A DNA stretch of 38,752 nt from an uncultured beta proteobacterium (GCA_903905735.1 CAIVHU010000045.1:1-38752); one strand, 5' to 3'. Shown: positions 19,428 to 33,542, counted from the first letter of the stretch. The notes: generated from the letters alone by a model not told the origin. A program made the numbers and translations.

Positions 19428-19456
19428 TTGATGCCCGCTTGCGCTTACGATATAGG
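19428..19456 (+). promoter_or_regulatory. Candidate sigma-70 promoter for the FecR-OmpA genes
   Basis: TTGATG (19428-19433) and TATAGG (19451-19456) are separated by exactly 17 bp, in the gap after the pseudouridine synthase and 100 bp before the FecR-domain gene. The spacer also resembles the left half of the dispersed repeat (GCTTGCGCTTA), so the match could come from a decayed repeat instead. Confidence 0.35.
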
Positions 19457-19460
19457 GCGC
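19433..19460 (+). repeat. Possible decayed copy of the dispersed repeat
   Basis: CGCTTGCGCTTA followed by CGATATAGGGC shares an 11-base identical core (GCTTGCGCTTA) and the AGGGC of the right half with copy B. The tail is missing. It overlaps the candidate promoter. Confidence 0.3.
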
Positions 19461-19555
19461 CGCCGCCGTGAGGTTCAGTCTGGTTGTGAGTGAAAAATGT
19501 GAAACACCCACCGAAGCCAAATCAGGACGCAGTTGCTTTTAAACAGGACCACACC

Positions 19556-20008
19556 ATGCTGATCAAACCCCCTTCCCCCGCCTGGGCGCTGACGCTCTTG
19601 CTGGCCTGTATGCCCAGCTGGGCCGACGATGCCGTGATCGGTTTCGTGAAAACCGTGCAGGGAGATGCCACCGTGGTGGCTGCCAACCAGACCATCAAGG
19701 CCGAGCCCGGCACGCCGGTGAAAACTTCCTACATCCTGAAAACCGGCAAGCCGGGCAGCATGGGCATCACGCTCAAGGACAACACCTTGCTGTCCATTGG
19801 CCCGGACACCGAACTGGTGGTGGAGGAATTTCTGTACGACCCGGCCCAGGACGACTTGAAGCTGGGTGCCAACTTGAGCAAAGGCACGCTCAACTATATC
19901 TCGGGTGTGATCGCCAAGCTAAAACCCAAGGCAGTGTCGGTACGCACGCCTACCGGCACCATCGGTGTGCGCGGCACGCACTTTGTGGCCAAGGTTGTTC
20001 CGGAGTAA
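19556..20008 (+). CDS. Exported FecR-domain protein
   Basis: This small exported protein has 150 residues. The signal peptide (AWALTLLLACMPSWADD) ends near residue 24. The rest is one FecR-type beta-rich domain: GFVKTVQGDATVVAANQTIK, then SMGITLKDNTLLSIGPDTELVVEEFLY, ending in VSVRTPTGTIGVRGTHFVAKV. Here the domain stands alone rather than joined to a sigma-regulator tail, so a role as periplasmic sensor or scaffold is more likely than anti-sigma activity. ATG 19556 was chosen because it gives the signal peptide; an upstream in-frame start at 19490 would bury it. The OmpA-like gene follows after 3 bp, so the two form an operon. Confidence 0.82.
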   Translation: MLIKPPSPAWALTLLLACMPSWADDAVIGFVKTVQGDATVVAANQTIKAEPGTPVKTSYILKTGKPGSMGITLKDNTLLSIGPDTELVVEEFLYDPAQDDLKLGANLSKGTLNYISGVIAKLKPKAVSVRTPTGTIGVRGTHFVAKVVPE

Positions 20009-20011
20009 GCC

Positions 20012-20626
20012 ATGTTCAAGCCCTTTACACACGCCTCTTTCACTGTCTCCGCCCGGGCAATGGCCACGGCAGCGTTGATCGCCCTGACCGGTTGTGCCCA
20101 AAATTATGTGGTGTTGCTGCCCGATGATGACGGCGCGGTGGGCAAGGTGGTGGTCACCACCCCAACGGAAACCACCCAGCTTGACCAGGCCAGCCAGGGG
20201 ACCTTCATTGGAGGCGCAAGGCACGACACTTTCACGCTGAGCCAGGCAGACCTTCAAAAAGATTTTGGCGCAGCGCTGAATGCCAGCCCGAAAAAGCCAG
20301 TGAGTTATCTGCTGTACTTTGAAGCCGGCCAGGCCACGCTGACCGAGGCCTCACAAGCCGAAATTCCCAAGATCAAGGACGACGTGGCCCAGCGAGCGGG
20401 GGCCGACATCTCGATCATCGGCCACACCGACACCCAAGGCGACGCGCAAGCCAACTTTGATTTGGGTTTGACACGCGCCAAGCAAGTCTCAGAGCTGATT
20501 GGTGATACCGGACTCAACGCAGATCACGTGTCGATTGAGTCCCACGGCGAAAAAAACCTGCTGGTCAAGACACCGGACAACACCGACGAGCCGCGCAACC
20601 GGGCCGTGGAAGTGATCGTGCGCTGA
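20012..20626 (+). CDS. OmpA-like peptidoglycan-binding lipoprotein
   Basis: This protein has 204 residues. A lipobox (LTGC, Cys28) after a hydrophobic segment marks it as a lipoprotein. The C-terminal half is an OmpA domain (about 92-204), with YLLYFEAGQATLTEAS, ISIIGHTDTQGDAQANFDLGL and the final EPRNRAVEVIVR, which binds peptidoglycan. It lies directly after the FecR-domain gene and converges on the CHASE2 cyclase gene with 12 bp between stops. This trio suggests an envelope-associated module, although a physical link between the products is only inferred. Confidence 0.88.
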   Translation: MFKPFTHASFTVSARAMATAALIALTGCAQNYVVLLPDDDGAVGKVVVTTPTETTQLDQASQGTFIGGARHDTFTLSQADLQKDFGAALNASPKKPVSYLLYFEAGQATLTEASQAEIPKIKDDVAQRAGADISIIGHTDTQGDAQANFDLGLTRAKQVSELIGDTGLNADHVSIESHGEKNLLVKTPDNTDEPRNRAVEVIVR

Positions 20627-20638
20627 AACCGGGGTGGT

Positions 20639-22771
20639 TTATTTGGTGGCCAGCACCAGCAGATCGCCGGTCTGACTCGCGAGCAGCCGCTGCAGGTGCA
20701 GCTTGACCAGAGGATCTGAGGGACGCTTGTCGGCCAGCTGGCTGAAGGCATCGAGTGCCAGCCCAGACTGCTGCTGCAGCAGGTCAAACGCTGCCGCGTA
20801 CTGCGGATCATCACTCTGGTGCGGGTCCAGCGGCTGGAATACCGCAATCGGCTGCGTTTTGCCCTTGAACACCACTTGACCAATCGGCCGGGCAGGCCAG
20901 CCCGGGCAGGCACCCAGCGTGGCCCCGGAGACACAAATCAGCGTGCCAAACTGCTTGTTGGCGCTCTCCAGCCGGGCGGCGGTGTTGATCGGGTCGCCCA
21001 GAGCGCGGTAGTCAAAAATGGTGCTGCCACCAAAATTGCCCACAATCACCTCGCCACTGTGCACGCCGATGCGGGTCAGGCCAAACGGCACACCACGCGC
21101 GGCCAGCCGGGCGACATACTGGTTGGAAAACTGGTGCATTTCCCAAGCGCAGGTCAAAGCGCGGCGCGGGTGGTCAGTCTGCACCACGGGTGCGGAAAAC
21201 ATCAGCACCAGGGCATCACCCACAATGCGGTCCAGCGTGGCCTGGTGTTTGAAGGCAATGGCGATCATGCCGTCCAGGTAGTCGTTGAGCAGGGTCACGG
21301 CGTTGGCAGGGTCCATCTTTTCAAGCCAGGTGGTGAAGCCCATCAGATCGGTGAACACAAAACTGCAGTGCTGGCGTCGACCGCCCAGCTCCAGCGCACC
21401 GGGCTGCTTGATCAGGTAGTTCACCAGGTTGGGCGACACATAACGCGAGAAGGCCCGGCGAATCCAGCGCTGGCGCTGCTCACTGGCTGCATGATGCACG
21501 ATGCTAGAAACAATATAGCTGAAAGCGACCGTCAGGCTTGGGCTCACGGCATCTATGAGCACACCCTCGTGGCTGAAAAAATAAGCCACCACCGACCACA
21601 GCAGCAGCAGCACCCCGGCCAACGCCGCCAGCGAAACAACGGCGCCGTAACGCATGGCAATGACACCCACCACCAAGCCGCCCACCAGCGCCGCCACAAA
21701 CTTCAACGCGTTGGCCCAGGACGGATAGGTCAAACCTCCCCCGGTGAGCAGTTGTTCAAGCGCCTGCGTGTGCACCTCTACCCCCGGCAAGGCCACTCCA
21801 AGCGGGCTGAAGCGCAGATCCATCAGCCCCTGTGCCGAGGTGCCCACCAGCAGAATGTTGCCTGCCAGCTCCGACGCCGGCACTTCACCCGCCAACACCT
21901 TCCAGGCCGGGATGTAGCGCTGCGCCACCGGCTGCGTGTAGTGCACCCACACCTCCCCCTGCGGTGTGGTGGGCACAGCCATGCGGCCAATACGCACCTC
22001 GGCCAGGCCCACACCTGCGTGCGGCACCGTCTGGGTGGTGAAATTTTTGGCTCCCTGTGCCACGCGCAAGGCCTCCGCCACCAGGGAAGGCACCAGCGTG
22101 TCGCCCACGCGCACCAGCAGCGGCACGCGCCGCACCACGCCGTCGGCATCGGGCAGGAAGGCGATGGCCCCCAGGCCGCTGGCGGCTGAAGCCAGAGCTG
22201 GCAAGGGCAGAATGGTCCCGGAAAACGCGTGCACATAAGGCTGAGGCGGCTCACCGCTGGTGACATAGCGCGCCTTGAGTTCAGGCTGCACACCGGGTTG
22301 ATCCCGCCGCTCGACGGCAAAACCCAGTACCACCGGACCCGCAGCAACTGCCTGCGCCAAAGTCGCATCGTGGTCCGGCAAGGCCAGCATTTGCTGTTGC
22401 ATGGTGGGGGTGACTTGCCACACGTCCAGCATGGCTTCGGGCGATGTGCGGTCTGGTTCGCTGAACAGCACATCAAAAGCAATGGACGCAGGTTGCGCCG
22501 CTTCCAGGCGCGTTGTGAGCTCGGCCATGCGGGTGCGCGGCCAGGGCCATTGGCCCAGGCGCTTGAGGCTGTCGTCGTCGATGTCAATGATGCGCACCGG
22601 GGCTGCTGTGTAGGCGCGTGGCTGCCAGCGCTGAAACTGGTCAAACTGCCCATTGCGAAGCAATTGCAGGGGCACCGGGTCCCAGATGACCCCCAGAAGG
22701 CAAACGGCCACCACCAGCGCTGGCAGCAACCATGTCACCGACCGGCGCTGCAGTTTGCTCCAGTCAAACAT
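20639..22771 (-). CDS. CHASE2-domain class III adenylate/guanylate cyclase
   Basis: This membrane-bound nucleotide cyclase has 710 residues. One transmembrane helix lies at about 13-30. A large extracytoplasmic CHASE2 sensor domain follows (about 35-350; VRIIDIDDDSLKRLGQWPWPR, PASIAFDVLFSEPDR, and LVGTSAQGLMDLRFSP). Three transmembrane helices at about 355-430 precede a class III cyclase domain (about 455-640). The two metal-binding aspartates are D475 (FVFTDLMGF) and D519 (RIVGDALVLMF), and FDYRALGDPINTAARLE carries the base- and transition-state-contact region. Adenylate is the more likely product by family, but guanylate is not excluded. It lies 22 bp downstream of the HD-GYP gene in the same direction and faces the FecR/OmpA pair. 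Confidence 0.9.
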   Translation of the reverse strand: MFDWSKLQRRSVTWLLPALVVAVCLLGVIWDPVPLQLLRNGQFDQFQRWQPRAYTAAPVRIIDIDDDSLKRLGQWPWPRTRMAELTTRLEAAQPASIAFDVLFSEPDRTSPEAMLDVWQVTPTMQQQMLALPDHDATLAQAVAAGPVVLGFAVERRDQPGVQPELKARYVTSGEPPQPYVHAFSGTILPLPALASAASGLGAIAFLPDADGVVRRVPLLVRVGDTLVPSLVAEALRVAQGAKNFTTQTVPHAGVGLAEVRIGRMAVPTTPQGEVWVHYTQPVAQRYIPAWKVLAGEVPASELAGNILLVGTSAQGLMDLRFSPLGVALPGVEVHTQALEQLLTGGGLTYPSWANALKFVAALVGGLVVGVIAMRYGAVVSLAALAGVLLLLWSVVAYFFSHEGVLIDAVSPSLTVAFSYIVSSIVHHAASEQRQRWIRRAFSRYVSPNLVNYLIKQPGALELGGRRQHCSFVFTDLMGFTTWLEKMDPANAVTLLNDYLDGMIAIAFKHQATLDRIVGDALVLMFSAPVVQTDHPRRALTCAWEMHQFSNQYVARLAARGVPFGLTRIGVHSGEVIVGNFGGSTIFDYRALGDPINTAARLESANKQFGTLICVSGATLGACPGWPARPIGQVVFKGKTQPIAVFQPLDPHQSDDPQYAAAFDLLQQQSGLALDAFSQLADKRPSDPLVKLHLQRLLASQTGDLLVLATK

Positions 22772-22793
22772 GCTCAGGCTGCGCCAGCGCGAC

Positions 22794-24959
22794 TCAGCCG
22801 CTCACAGGCCCGAGGTAAGCCGTGATGTCAACCTCGTCGATCTGCCCGGGCTTGAGGAATTTGTCGGCATAACGGCGGTACAAACCCGAGCTCAAAAACA
22901 GGTCAAAGAGTTCGGGGTCGATCTGCCCACGCTGCTTGAGCCCAAACAGGATCTGGATGGCCTCGGACACGGTGTTGGGCTTTTTGTACGGTCTGTCGGG
23001 CGCGGTCAGGGCTTCAAAGATGTCGGCAATGGCCATGATGCGCGCCGGGATCGACAACTGCTCAGCAGTGAGCCGACGCGGGTAGCCGGTGCCAGTGAGT
23101 GTTTCGTGGTGCGTCCCGGCGTATTCGGGCACCCTGCGCAGCGACTTGGGAAAACGCATGTTCTCCAGCATCATGACGGTGCTGATCATGTGCTCGTTGA
23201 TCTTGAAGCGCTCCTCAAAAGTGAGCGTGCCACGGCGGATGCTCAGGTTGTAGAGCTCGCCATGGTTGTAGAGCTTGTCGGGCACGTGCATCTTGAAGCC
23301 GTAACGAGGATCCAGAAAATGCAGCGGGTCGCGCTCAATGACATGGCGCGCTTTGTCCGCCAGCAACTGCTCGACAGCGGGTACAGCTGTGACCGGCTCA
23401 TCTGCCAGGCGCTGCAGTTCCGTCGCCGAGAGACCCAACCGGTCATCAAAGTGGCGCACCCAGGTGATGGCGGCCAGGCGCTCCAGGCGTGCCAGGTCTT
23501 CATCGGTCAGGGCTTCGGTGCCGGTGTTGCAAGCAGCCAGAAACGCAAAATCGTCCTTCAGTCGGCGCGCACGCCTGGCAGACCGCGCGTTGACCTCCGG
23601 CGCTGGCAGGCCACGTTGCAGCGCCAGCAGACGTTCAATCTCGGCATCGCGCAACAACACTTCAAAGCGGGTGCGAATCTCATGGATGCGGTTGTTGATG
23701 GTCTCCAGCTTCGTGGCCTTGTCGATCACAAATTCGGGCGTGGTGACCTTGCCGCAGTCATGCAGCCAGGCACCCATTTTGAACTCGCGCCACTCATCGG
23801 CGGTGTTGAAGTGAAACCCCGCAAACGGCCCCTCGTCCGCCTGTGCCGCCTCGGCCAGCATCAGGGCCAGCTCCGGAACACGGTTGCAATGCCGCCCTGT
23901 GTAGGGGCTTTTAGCGTCAATGGCGGTGGCAATCATCTGGAACAGGTTTTCCATCAGTTGCTCTTGCGCTTCAAGCAGTTGCAGGTTGTCCAGCGCCACC
24001 GCGGCCTGTGCTGCCAGCGCCTCCACCAGACCCAGCGCGTCCCGGGCAAACGGGATGACCCGGCCGGTCTCCCCATCCAGCGCGTTGAAGAATTGCAACA
24101 CGCCGATCACGTCACCGGTGATGGATGCCATGGGCACAGTCAATAGCGAGATGGTTTTGTAATGGGTTTGTTCATCAAACCGGCGGGTACCGCTGAGGTC
24201 AAAGCGGGTTTCCAGCGCCACGTCGTCGATCAGTACCGGGGTGTTGTGCAGCGCCACCCAGGTGGAGACGAACCGCTCCTGCGGCCGGCCCGCTTCCTGG
24301 TCATACAACGGTATTTCGGCCATCGGCAAAGTGTCGTCGCGGGTGCGGTGGGCAAAACGCAGGGTGTTGTTCTCGGTCACCAGGTACAAGGTGGCACCAT
24401 CACAATGCAGCAGCTTCTGGCTTTCCACCAGAATCTGGTTCAGGAGCTTGGCGCGATCGTGCTCCATGCTCAGCATGATGCCGTTTTTGATCAGCAGGTC
24501 AAGCTTGGCGGTGCGGATACTGACCTGGCGCTCCAGATCGGCCTCATTGATCAGCTGCCCCTTGTAAATACTTCGGATGGCCAGCAGGTTTTTGACCCGC
24601 AACGATGTCTCCACCGAGTCCACCGGTTTGCTCAGATAGTCATTGGCACCACAGGCGAGCGCCTGGTTGCGTGTTTGCTTATCGGACGTCGCCGCGATGA
24701 CCAGAATCGGCAATTGCGCTTCAGAGTAGGTCTCGCGGATTCTGCGGGTGAGTTCTACACCGTTGATGTGAGGCATATCAATGTCGAGCACCAGCAGGTC
24801 AAAGGCTTCCTGTTGCAGCATCTGCAACACCTGCCGCGAGTCGTTGGTGCCGAGGACATTGGTGTAGCCATCGGCTTCCAGCATGCTCAGCAGAAACGCA
24901 GTGTCCAGACACGCGCTGTCACAGGCAAGGATGCGGTTGGTTTTCAGGCTGGCGGGCAT
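22794..24959 (-). CDS. REC-GAF-HD-GYP response regulator (c-di-GMP phosphodiesterase)
   Basis: This cytosolic protein has 721 residues. The receiver domain (1-125) has phosphoacceptor D59 (LLVLDIDMPHINGVE); the upstream acidic pair is reduced to D14. A GAF domain spans about 165-335 (LLHCDGATLYLVTENNTLRF). The HD-GYP domain follows, with HDCGK (H400-D401), KATKLE, then HHE (617-619) and GTGYP. About 130 extra residues lie between KATKLE and the second half, as in a known long-insert subgroup of HD-GYP regulators. The gene probably forms an operon with the CHASE2 cyclase (22 bp gap), which would place c-di-GMP breakdown and cAMP/cGMP synthesis under one promoter. No partner kinase is adjacent. 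Confidence 0.9.
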   Translation of the reverse strand: MPASLKTNRILACDSACLDTAFLLSMLEADGYTNVLGTNDSRQVLQMLQQEAFDLLVLDIDMPHINGVELTRRIRETYSEAQLPILVIAATSDKQTRNQALACGANDYLSKPVDSVETSLRVKNLLAIRSIYKGQLINEADLERQVSIRTAKLDLLIKNGIMLSMEHDRAKLLNQILVESQKLLHCDGATLYLVTENNTLRFAHRTRDDTLPMAEIPLYDQEAGRPQERFVSTWVALHNTPVLIDDVALETRFDLSGTRRFDEQTHYKTISLLTVPMASITGDVIGVLQFFNALDGETGRVIPFARDALGLVEALAAQAAVALDNLQLLEAQEQLMENLFQMIATAIDAKSPYTGRHCNRVPELALMLAEAAQADEGPFAGFHFNTADEWREFKMGAWLHDCGKVTTPEFVIDKATKLETINNRIHEIRTRFEVLLRDAEIERLLALQRGLPAPEVNARSARRARRLKDDFAFLAACNTGTEALTDEDLARLERLAAITWVRHFDDRLGLSATELQRLADEPVTAVPAVEQLLADKARHVIERDPLHFLDPRYGFKMHVPDKLYNHGELYNLSIRRGTLTFEERFKINEHMISTVMMLENMRFPKSLRRVPEYAGTHHETLTGTGYPRRLTAEQLSIPARIMAIADIFEALTAPDRPYKKPNTVSEAIQILFGLKQRGQIDPELFDLFLSSGLYRRYADKFLKPGQIDEVDITAYLGPVSG

Positions 24960-24989
24960 GATGGTGGAAATCTGCTAAGTATCGGTCGC

Positions 24990-25013
24990 GAAAAACGGGG
25001 GGGTCGTTTTTTC
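24990..25013. repeat. Short inverted repeat in the divergent gap
   Basis: GAAAAACG faces CGTTTTTTC across a G-rich loop of 7 bases, just upstream of the HD-GYP gene. It lies at the start of both divergent transcripts rather than at their ends, so a regulatory role is more plausible than termination. The evidence is weak. Confidence 0.3.
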
Positions 25014-25095
25014 AAATCAAGCTTTGAATGGTACCCCACCCACTTGACACTGCCATGACTCAAAACGTCTGAATGCGGTTAGGGGAAATACTCTA

Positions 25096-28161
<3,066 letters not shown>

Positions 28162-28174
28162 ACAAGGACGGGGT

Positions 28175-28195
28175 GCCGGTCACTTATGGACTGGC
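28175..28195 (+). terminator. Weak hairpin after the fadH fusion
   Basis: GCCGGTC and GACTGGC pair over 7 bases (one G-T pair) with a 7-base loop, 13 bp after the stop codon. No run of T follows, so a rho-independent terminator is doubtful. Confidence 0.25.
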
Positions 28196-28274
28196 AACTC
28201 TAGCGGGCTAGGGTGCGTTGACTAGGCTTCCTGCGGACAATCTGGAGACATCCAATCACTCTTTAGGAGCCATC

Positions 28275-28859
28275 ATGAGCGCCAAAAAACTCGCTACCGT
28301 CACGTGCCACGTGATCAGTGCCTACGGCAACACCGCCAACAACGTGATCCATGCCTACCGCGCAGGCGGCGAGCGTGTGGTCAAGTTGCTGGATCGCCGC
28401 TGGGATGGTGCGATGCGCCAATCCCGCTCGCAACTCGCCGCAGGTGTGGCCAAAAATGCCACCCGCGTCCAGCAGGCCATGCACAACTACTCGCTCAAAG
28501 GGCTGACGCTGGCCTCGGGCAGCGCACAGGGCATGATCAACCAGGCAGTCAAACTGGCTGACGCCGGTGTCACCACCTTGTCAGCCGGTGCCAGCCGTCT
28601 GGAAGACAAGACCGGCGTGCATGTTTTGAGCAACCTGGCACAGGCCGTGTTGCCCGGCGCCCGTTTGCTCGACAGTCTGGCCAGCCAGATGGAACAGAAA
28701 TCTGCCGACCTGGCCAGCCGCATTTCGGGCGACAACGTGGTCGTGAAAGTGGCCAAACGTGCTGCCGCCACCGCCCGCAAACCGCGCGTGGCACCCCGCA
28801 AGGCACGCCCCGCCGCAGCAGACGCTGCTCCAGCAGCAGCCACAGCTACCACAGCCTGA
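28275..28859 (+). CDS. Helical protein with basic Ala/Lys/Pro-rich tail (phasin/H1-like)
   Basis: I do not recognise a named family with certainty. The protein has 194 residues, no signal peptide, and a helical body from about 1 to 155 with repeated Gln/Ala/Lys patterns. The C-terminal tail of about 35 residues is rich in Ala, Lys, Arg and Pro (KRAAATARKPRVAPRKARPA), like histone-H1-type DNA-binding tails. The body resembles phasin-like granule proteins, and the combination recalls proteins that link polyhydroxybutyrate granules to the nucleoid; that is inference only. ATG 28275 has an AGGAG site 7 bp upstream; an open frame from 28218 is less likely. It sits alone between the fatty-acid fusion and ppdK. 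Confidence 0.75.
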   Translation: MSAKKLATVTCHVISAYGNTANNVIHAYRAGGERVVKLLDRRWDGAMRQSRSQLAAGVAKNATRVQQAMHNYSLKGLTLASGSAQGMINQAVKLADAGVTTLSAGASRLEDKTGVHVLSNLAQAVLPGARLLDSLASQMEQKSADLASRISGDNVVVKVAKRAAATARKPRVAPRKARPAAADAAPAAATATTA

Positions 28860-28888
28860 TCACGGCCAATGAAACCGGCCAGGCGATG

Positions 28889-28936
28889 GGGCTTGGGATC
28901 CATTCCGCTCGCCACAGTCTGGCATGGATTGAGCCC
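28889..28936 (+). terminator. Imperfect inverted repeat after the phasin-like gene
   Basis: GGGCTTGGGATCCAT faces ATGGATTGAGCCC, pairing in two blocks (GGGCT/AGCCC and ATCCAT/ATGGAT), 29 bp after the stop. No T-run follows, so termination is uncertain; it may protect the transcript end. Confidence 0.3.
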
Positions 28937-29000
28937 TTGACCACGCCTTCGCGCAGGCACATACTGCGCTGAACGGGGCTGGCCTCCCTATTTTTGATGT

Positions 29001-29014
29001 TGCCTGATGAGGCA
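29001..29014 (+). repeat. Small hairpin in the ppdK leader
   Basis: TGCCT and AGGCA form a perfect 5-bp stem with a GATG loop, 44 bp before the ppdK start. It may be part of the ppdK untranslated leader. Its role is unknown. Confidence 0.25.
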
Positions 29015-29057
29015 GACCCGTTGACTGATTCGACTTGTTCAACTCAGGAGACGCGTC

Positions 29058-31784
<2,727 letters not shown>

Positions 31785-31840
31785 CACCTAAGGTGCTTAG
31801 CCTGCGGGCACAGTTTAGTGTGAAGGCCCGGCGCATCAGG

Positions 31841-31858
31841 AGGTGTTGGACAACACCT
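31841..31858. repeat. Perfect inverted repeat between ppdK and the thiol lipoprotein gene
   Basis: AGGTGTTG and CAACACCT are perfectly complementary with a 2-base spacer, 56 bp after ppdK and about 66 bp before the next start. No T-run follows. It could be an operator-like dyad or an attenuated terminator. Confidence 0.35.
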
Positions 31859-31924
31859 TGGTCCGTGCGGTGGCAAGGGCGGCTAATTTATACTGCCCGC
31901 CACTTCTGAACACCCTGTCAAATC

Positions 31925-32515
31925 ATGACCATCAAACTGCTCACCTTGCCCGTTGTCACCGCGTTGGCCCTGACGCTGGCAGCTTGCTCCAAGCCAGGCG
32001 AGGCGCCTACGCCAGCGGCAGCGGTGGCTCCTGTGGCTGTGAGCGCGTCGTCTTATGAAACCGTGGCCAGCACGGGCAAAGGCTTTACCGTGGGCTCAAT
32101 GATGAGCGCGCAGCCGGTCTATGTGCTGTTTGAACCCCAATGCCCGCACTGCGGCCATCTGTGGGAAGCCTCTTTGCCGCTGCACAACAAGGTGAAATTC
32201 GTCTGGATACCGATCGCCTTCAACCAAGGCAAGAGCCTGGCGCAAGCGGTGACGCTGATGTCGTCCTCCACCCCGCTGGAAACCATGACCGAGCATGAAA
32301 AATTGCTGCTCTCTGGCAAGGGCGGCATCACGGCCATGTCCGGCATCACGCCTGAACAGGAACAGGCCATCAAAACCAACACCCAACTCCTGACCACGCT
32401 GGGTCAGGATTCTGTGCCGTTCATTCTGGCCAAGAATCGCCTGACCGGCGACATGGTCAGCCACAGCGGTGCCATGGACACTGCGGATCTGGCCAAGCTC
32501 ATTGGCGTGGACTGA
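31925..32515 (+). CDS. Thiol-disulfide (DsbG/DsbA-like) lipoprotein
   Basis: This protein has 196 residues. The signal sequence ends in a lipobox (LAAC, Cys21), so it is probably anchored in the envelope. A thioredoxin-like fold follows, with the redox motif CPHC at C73-C76 (VLFEPQCPHCGHLW). The cis-Pro region is probably SVPFILAKNRLTG. The sequence is close to the DsbA/DsbC/DsbG group and lacks an obvious N-terminal dimerisation domain of DsbC/DsbG size, so it may act as a monomer. It stands alone and converges with the DHH gene. A TATACT at 31889-31894 could be its -10 box, but no -35 is evident. Confidence 0.85.
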   Translation: MTIKLLTLPVVTALALTLAACSKPGEAPTPAAAVAPVAVSASSYETVASTGKGFTVGSMMSAQPVYVLFEPQCPHCGHLWEASLPLHNKVKFVWIPIAFNQGKSLAQAVTLMSSSTPLETMTEHEKLLLSGKGGITAMSGITPEQEQAIKTNTQLLTTLGQDSVPFILAKNRLTGDMVSHSGAMDTADLAKLIGVD

Positions 32516-32547
32516 GGCCGTCGTCGCGACTCAGGTCCTGCGTCTCG

Positions 32548-33450
32548 CTAGGCCGTGAAATCGCCGCCCAGCAACTCGGGCAAGCGCTCACGCGGCATCT
32601 TGAACCCACAGGCCTGGGCGTGACCGCCGCCGTGCATGCTCTCAGCCAGCGGTATGCAGTTGAAACCTGAGCGTGAACGCAGACCACACTTGATCACACC
32701 GGTTTTGTCCACCGCCCACATCAGGGCAAAAGTGCCCGACTTTTGGCACAGGATGTCGCCCACCAGGCTGTGAAAGGGGCTAGGCACATTCACCATCACG
32801 CCCTGAACACCATTGAAAGCCAGCGGCTGGGCAGCTTCACTCATGCCTTGGGCCAGCTTGACAAACTTTTCGTCCATGGCGCGGCCACGTTCAATATAGG
32901 CCTGTAACGCCTCGCCGCTAAGGTTGGCAATGGCCTGCCAGCGGGCAAAATCAAACGCCTCCATGTCCAGGGCCGACAGGAAACCAGCGCTCTCGGGGTA
33001 CTGCCAGACCCAGATGTCGCGGTCTTCCACATACTTGACCAGATCAGGCACCGGCTGCGTCGGGTAAAAGAACTCCCAGGCCAGGTGGGCGCCGGATTTT
33101 TTCATGTCGAAATGCACCACGCCACAGCGGCACTGGAAGCCAGTCAGTTTTTCAGCGGCGCTCAAGTGGTGGTCCAGCACCACCAGTTTCGCGGCCACGG
33201 CATCGATGTCGCGCAACAGCGCCTCGGCAAACGAAAAATCCAGAATATAGACCGCACGCCCGGCCACAGAGGGCAAATCAGCCAATGTTTTGACATCGCC
33301 ATGGTCCAGCGCCAGAAACTCTGCTTGGCCCTCAAAGTACAGCCACGCCGCCAGTGCGGCGGCAAAACCGTCCGGGCAACTGCGGCCGTGGTAGATCACC
33401 AACGGACGAGGGTCATGCTTGTCAGGGGAAACCGATAAATTCAAACTCAT
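32548..33450 (-). CDS. DHH-family phosphoesterase
   Basis: This 300-residue cytosolic protein has the DHH superfamily motif DHH (93-95, in LVVLDHHLSAAEK). Its other metal-site aspartates are in SCPDGFAAA and YILDFSFAE, and the C-terminal DHHA1 motif is MHGGGHAQACGF (about 272-283). It resembles a stand-alone exopolyphosphatase or nanoRNase-type hydrolase rather than RecJ, which is far longer. The substrate is not determined. The frame is open 92 codons further upstream, but that part overlaps the ferredoxin gene and the repeat; ATG 33450 gives a compact N-terminus. It is divergent from the ferredoxin gene. Confidence 0.85.
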   Translation of the reverse strand: MSLNLSVSPDKHDPRPLVIYHGRSCPDGFAAALAAWLYFEGQAEFLALDHGDVKTLADLPSVAGRAVYILDFSFAEALLRDIDAVAAKLVVLDHHLSAAEKLTGFQCRCGVVHFDMKKSGAHLAWEFFYPTQPVPDLVKYVEDRDIWVWQYPESAGFLSALDMEAFDFARWQAIANLSGEALQAYIERGRAMDEKFVKLAQGMSEAAQPLAFNGVQGVMVNVPSPFHSLVGDILCQKSGTFALMWAVDKTGVIKCGLRSRSGFNCIPLAESMHGGGHAQACGFKMPRERLPELLGGDFTA

Positions 33451-33496
33451 TTTGAGAAACTCTTTCAAACATCCAACGAAAAACACGCTATTATAT

Positions 33497-33542
33497 AAGT
33501 AGCTACTTACCCAATATCCATAAGGGCTAGACCCTGATTTCT
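33497..33542 (+). repeat. Dispersed palindromic repeat, copy C (DHH-ferredoxin gap)
   Basis: AGTAGCTACTTACCCAATAT is followed by CCATAAGGGCTAGA. It matches copy B in both halves. It fills much of the 112-bp divergent gap between the DHH phosphoesterase and ferredoxin genes, where promoters of both must also lie. Confidence 0.75.

Noticed and set aside
21500..21560. Weak similarity to the dispersed repeat inside the CHASE2 cyclase gene
   Set aside because: Only scattered bases match, and the encoded transmembrane segment looks normal for the family.
25043..25071. TTGACA in the gap before the fadH fusion as a -35 box
   Set aside because: The hexamer at the right distance (GTCTGA) is a poor -10, so a promoter call is not supported.
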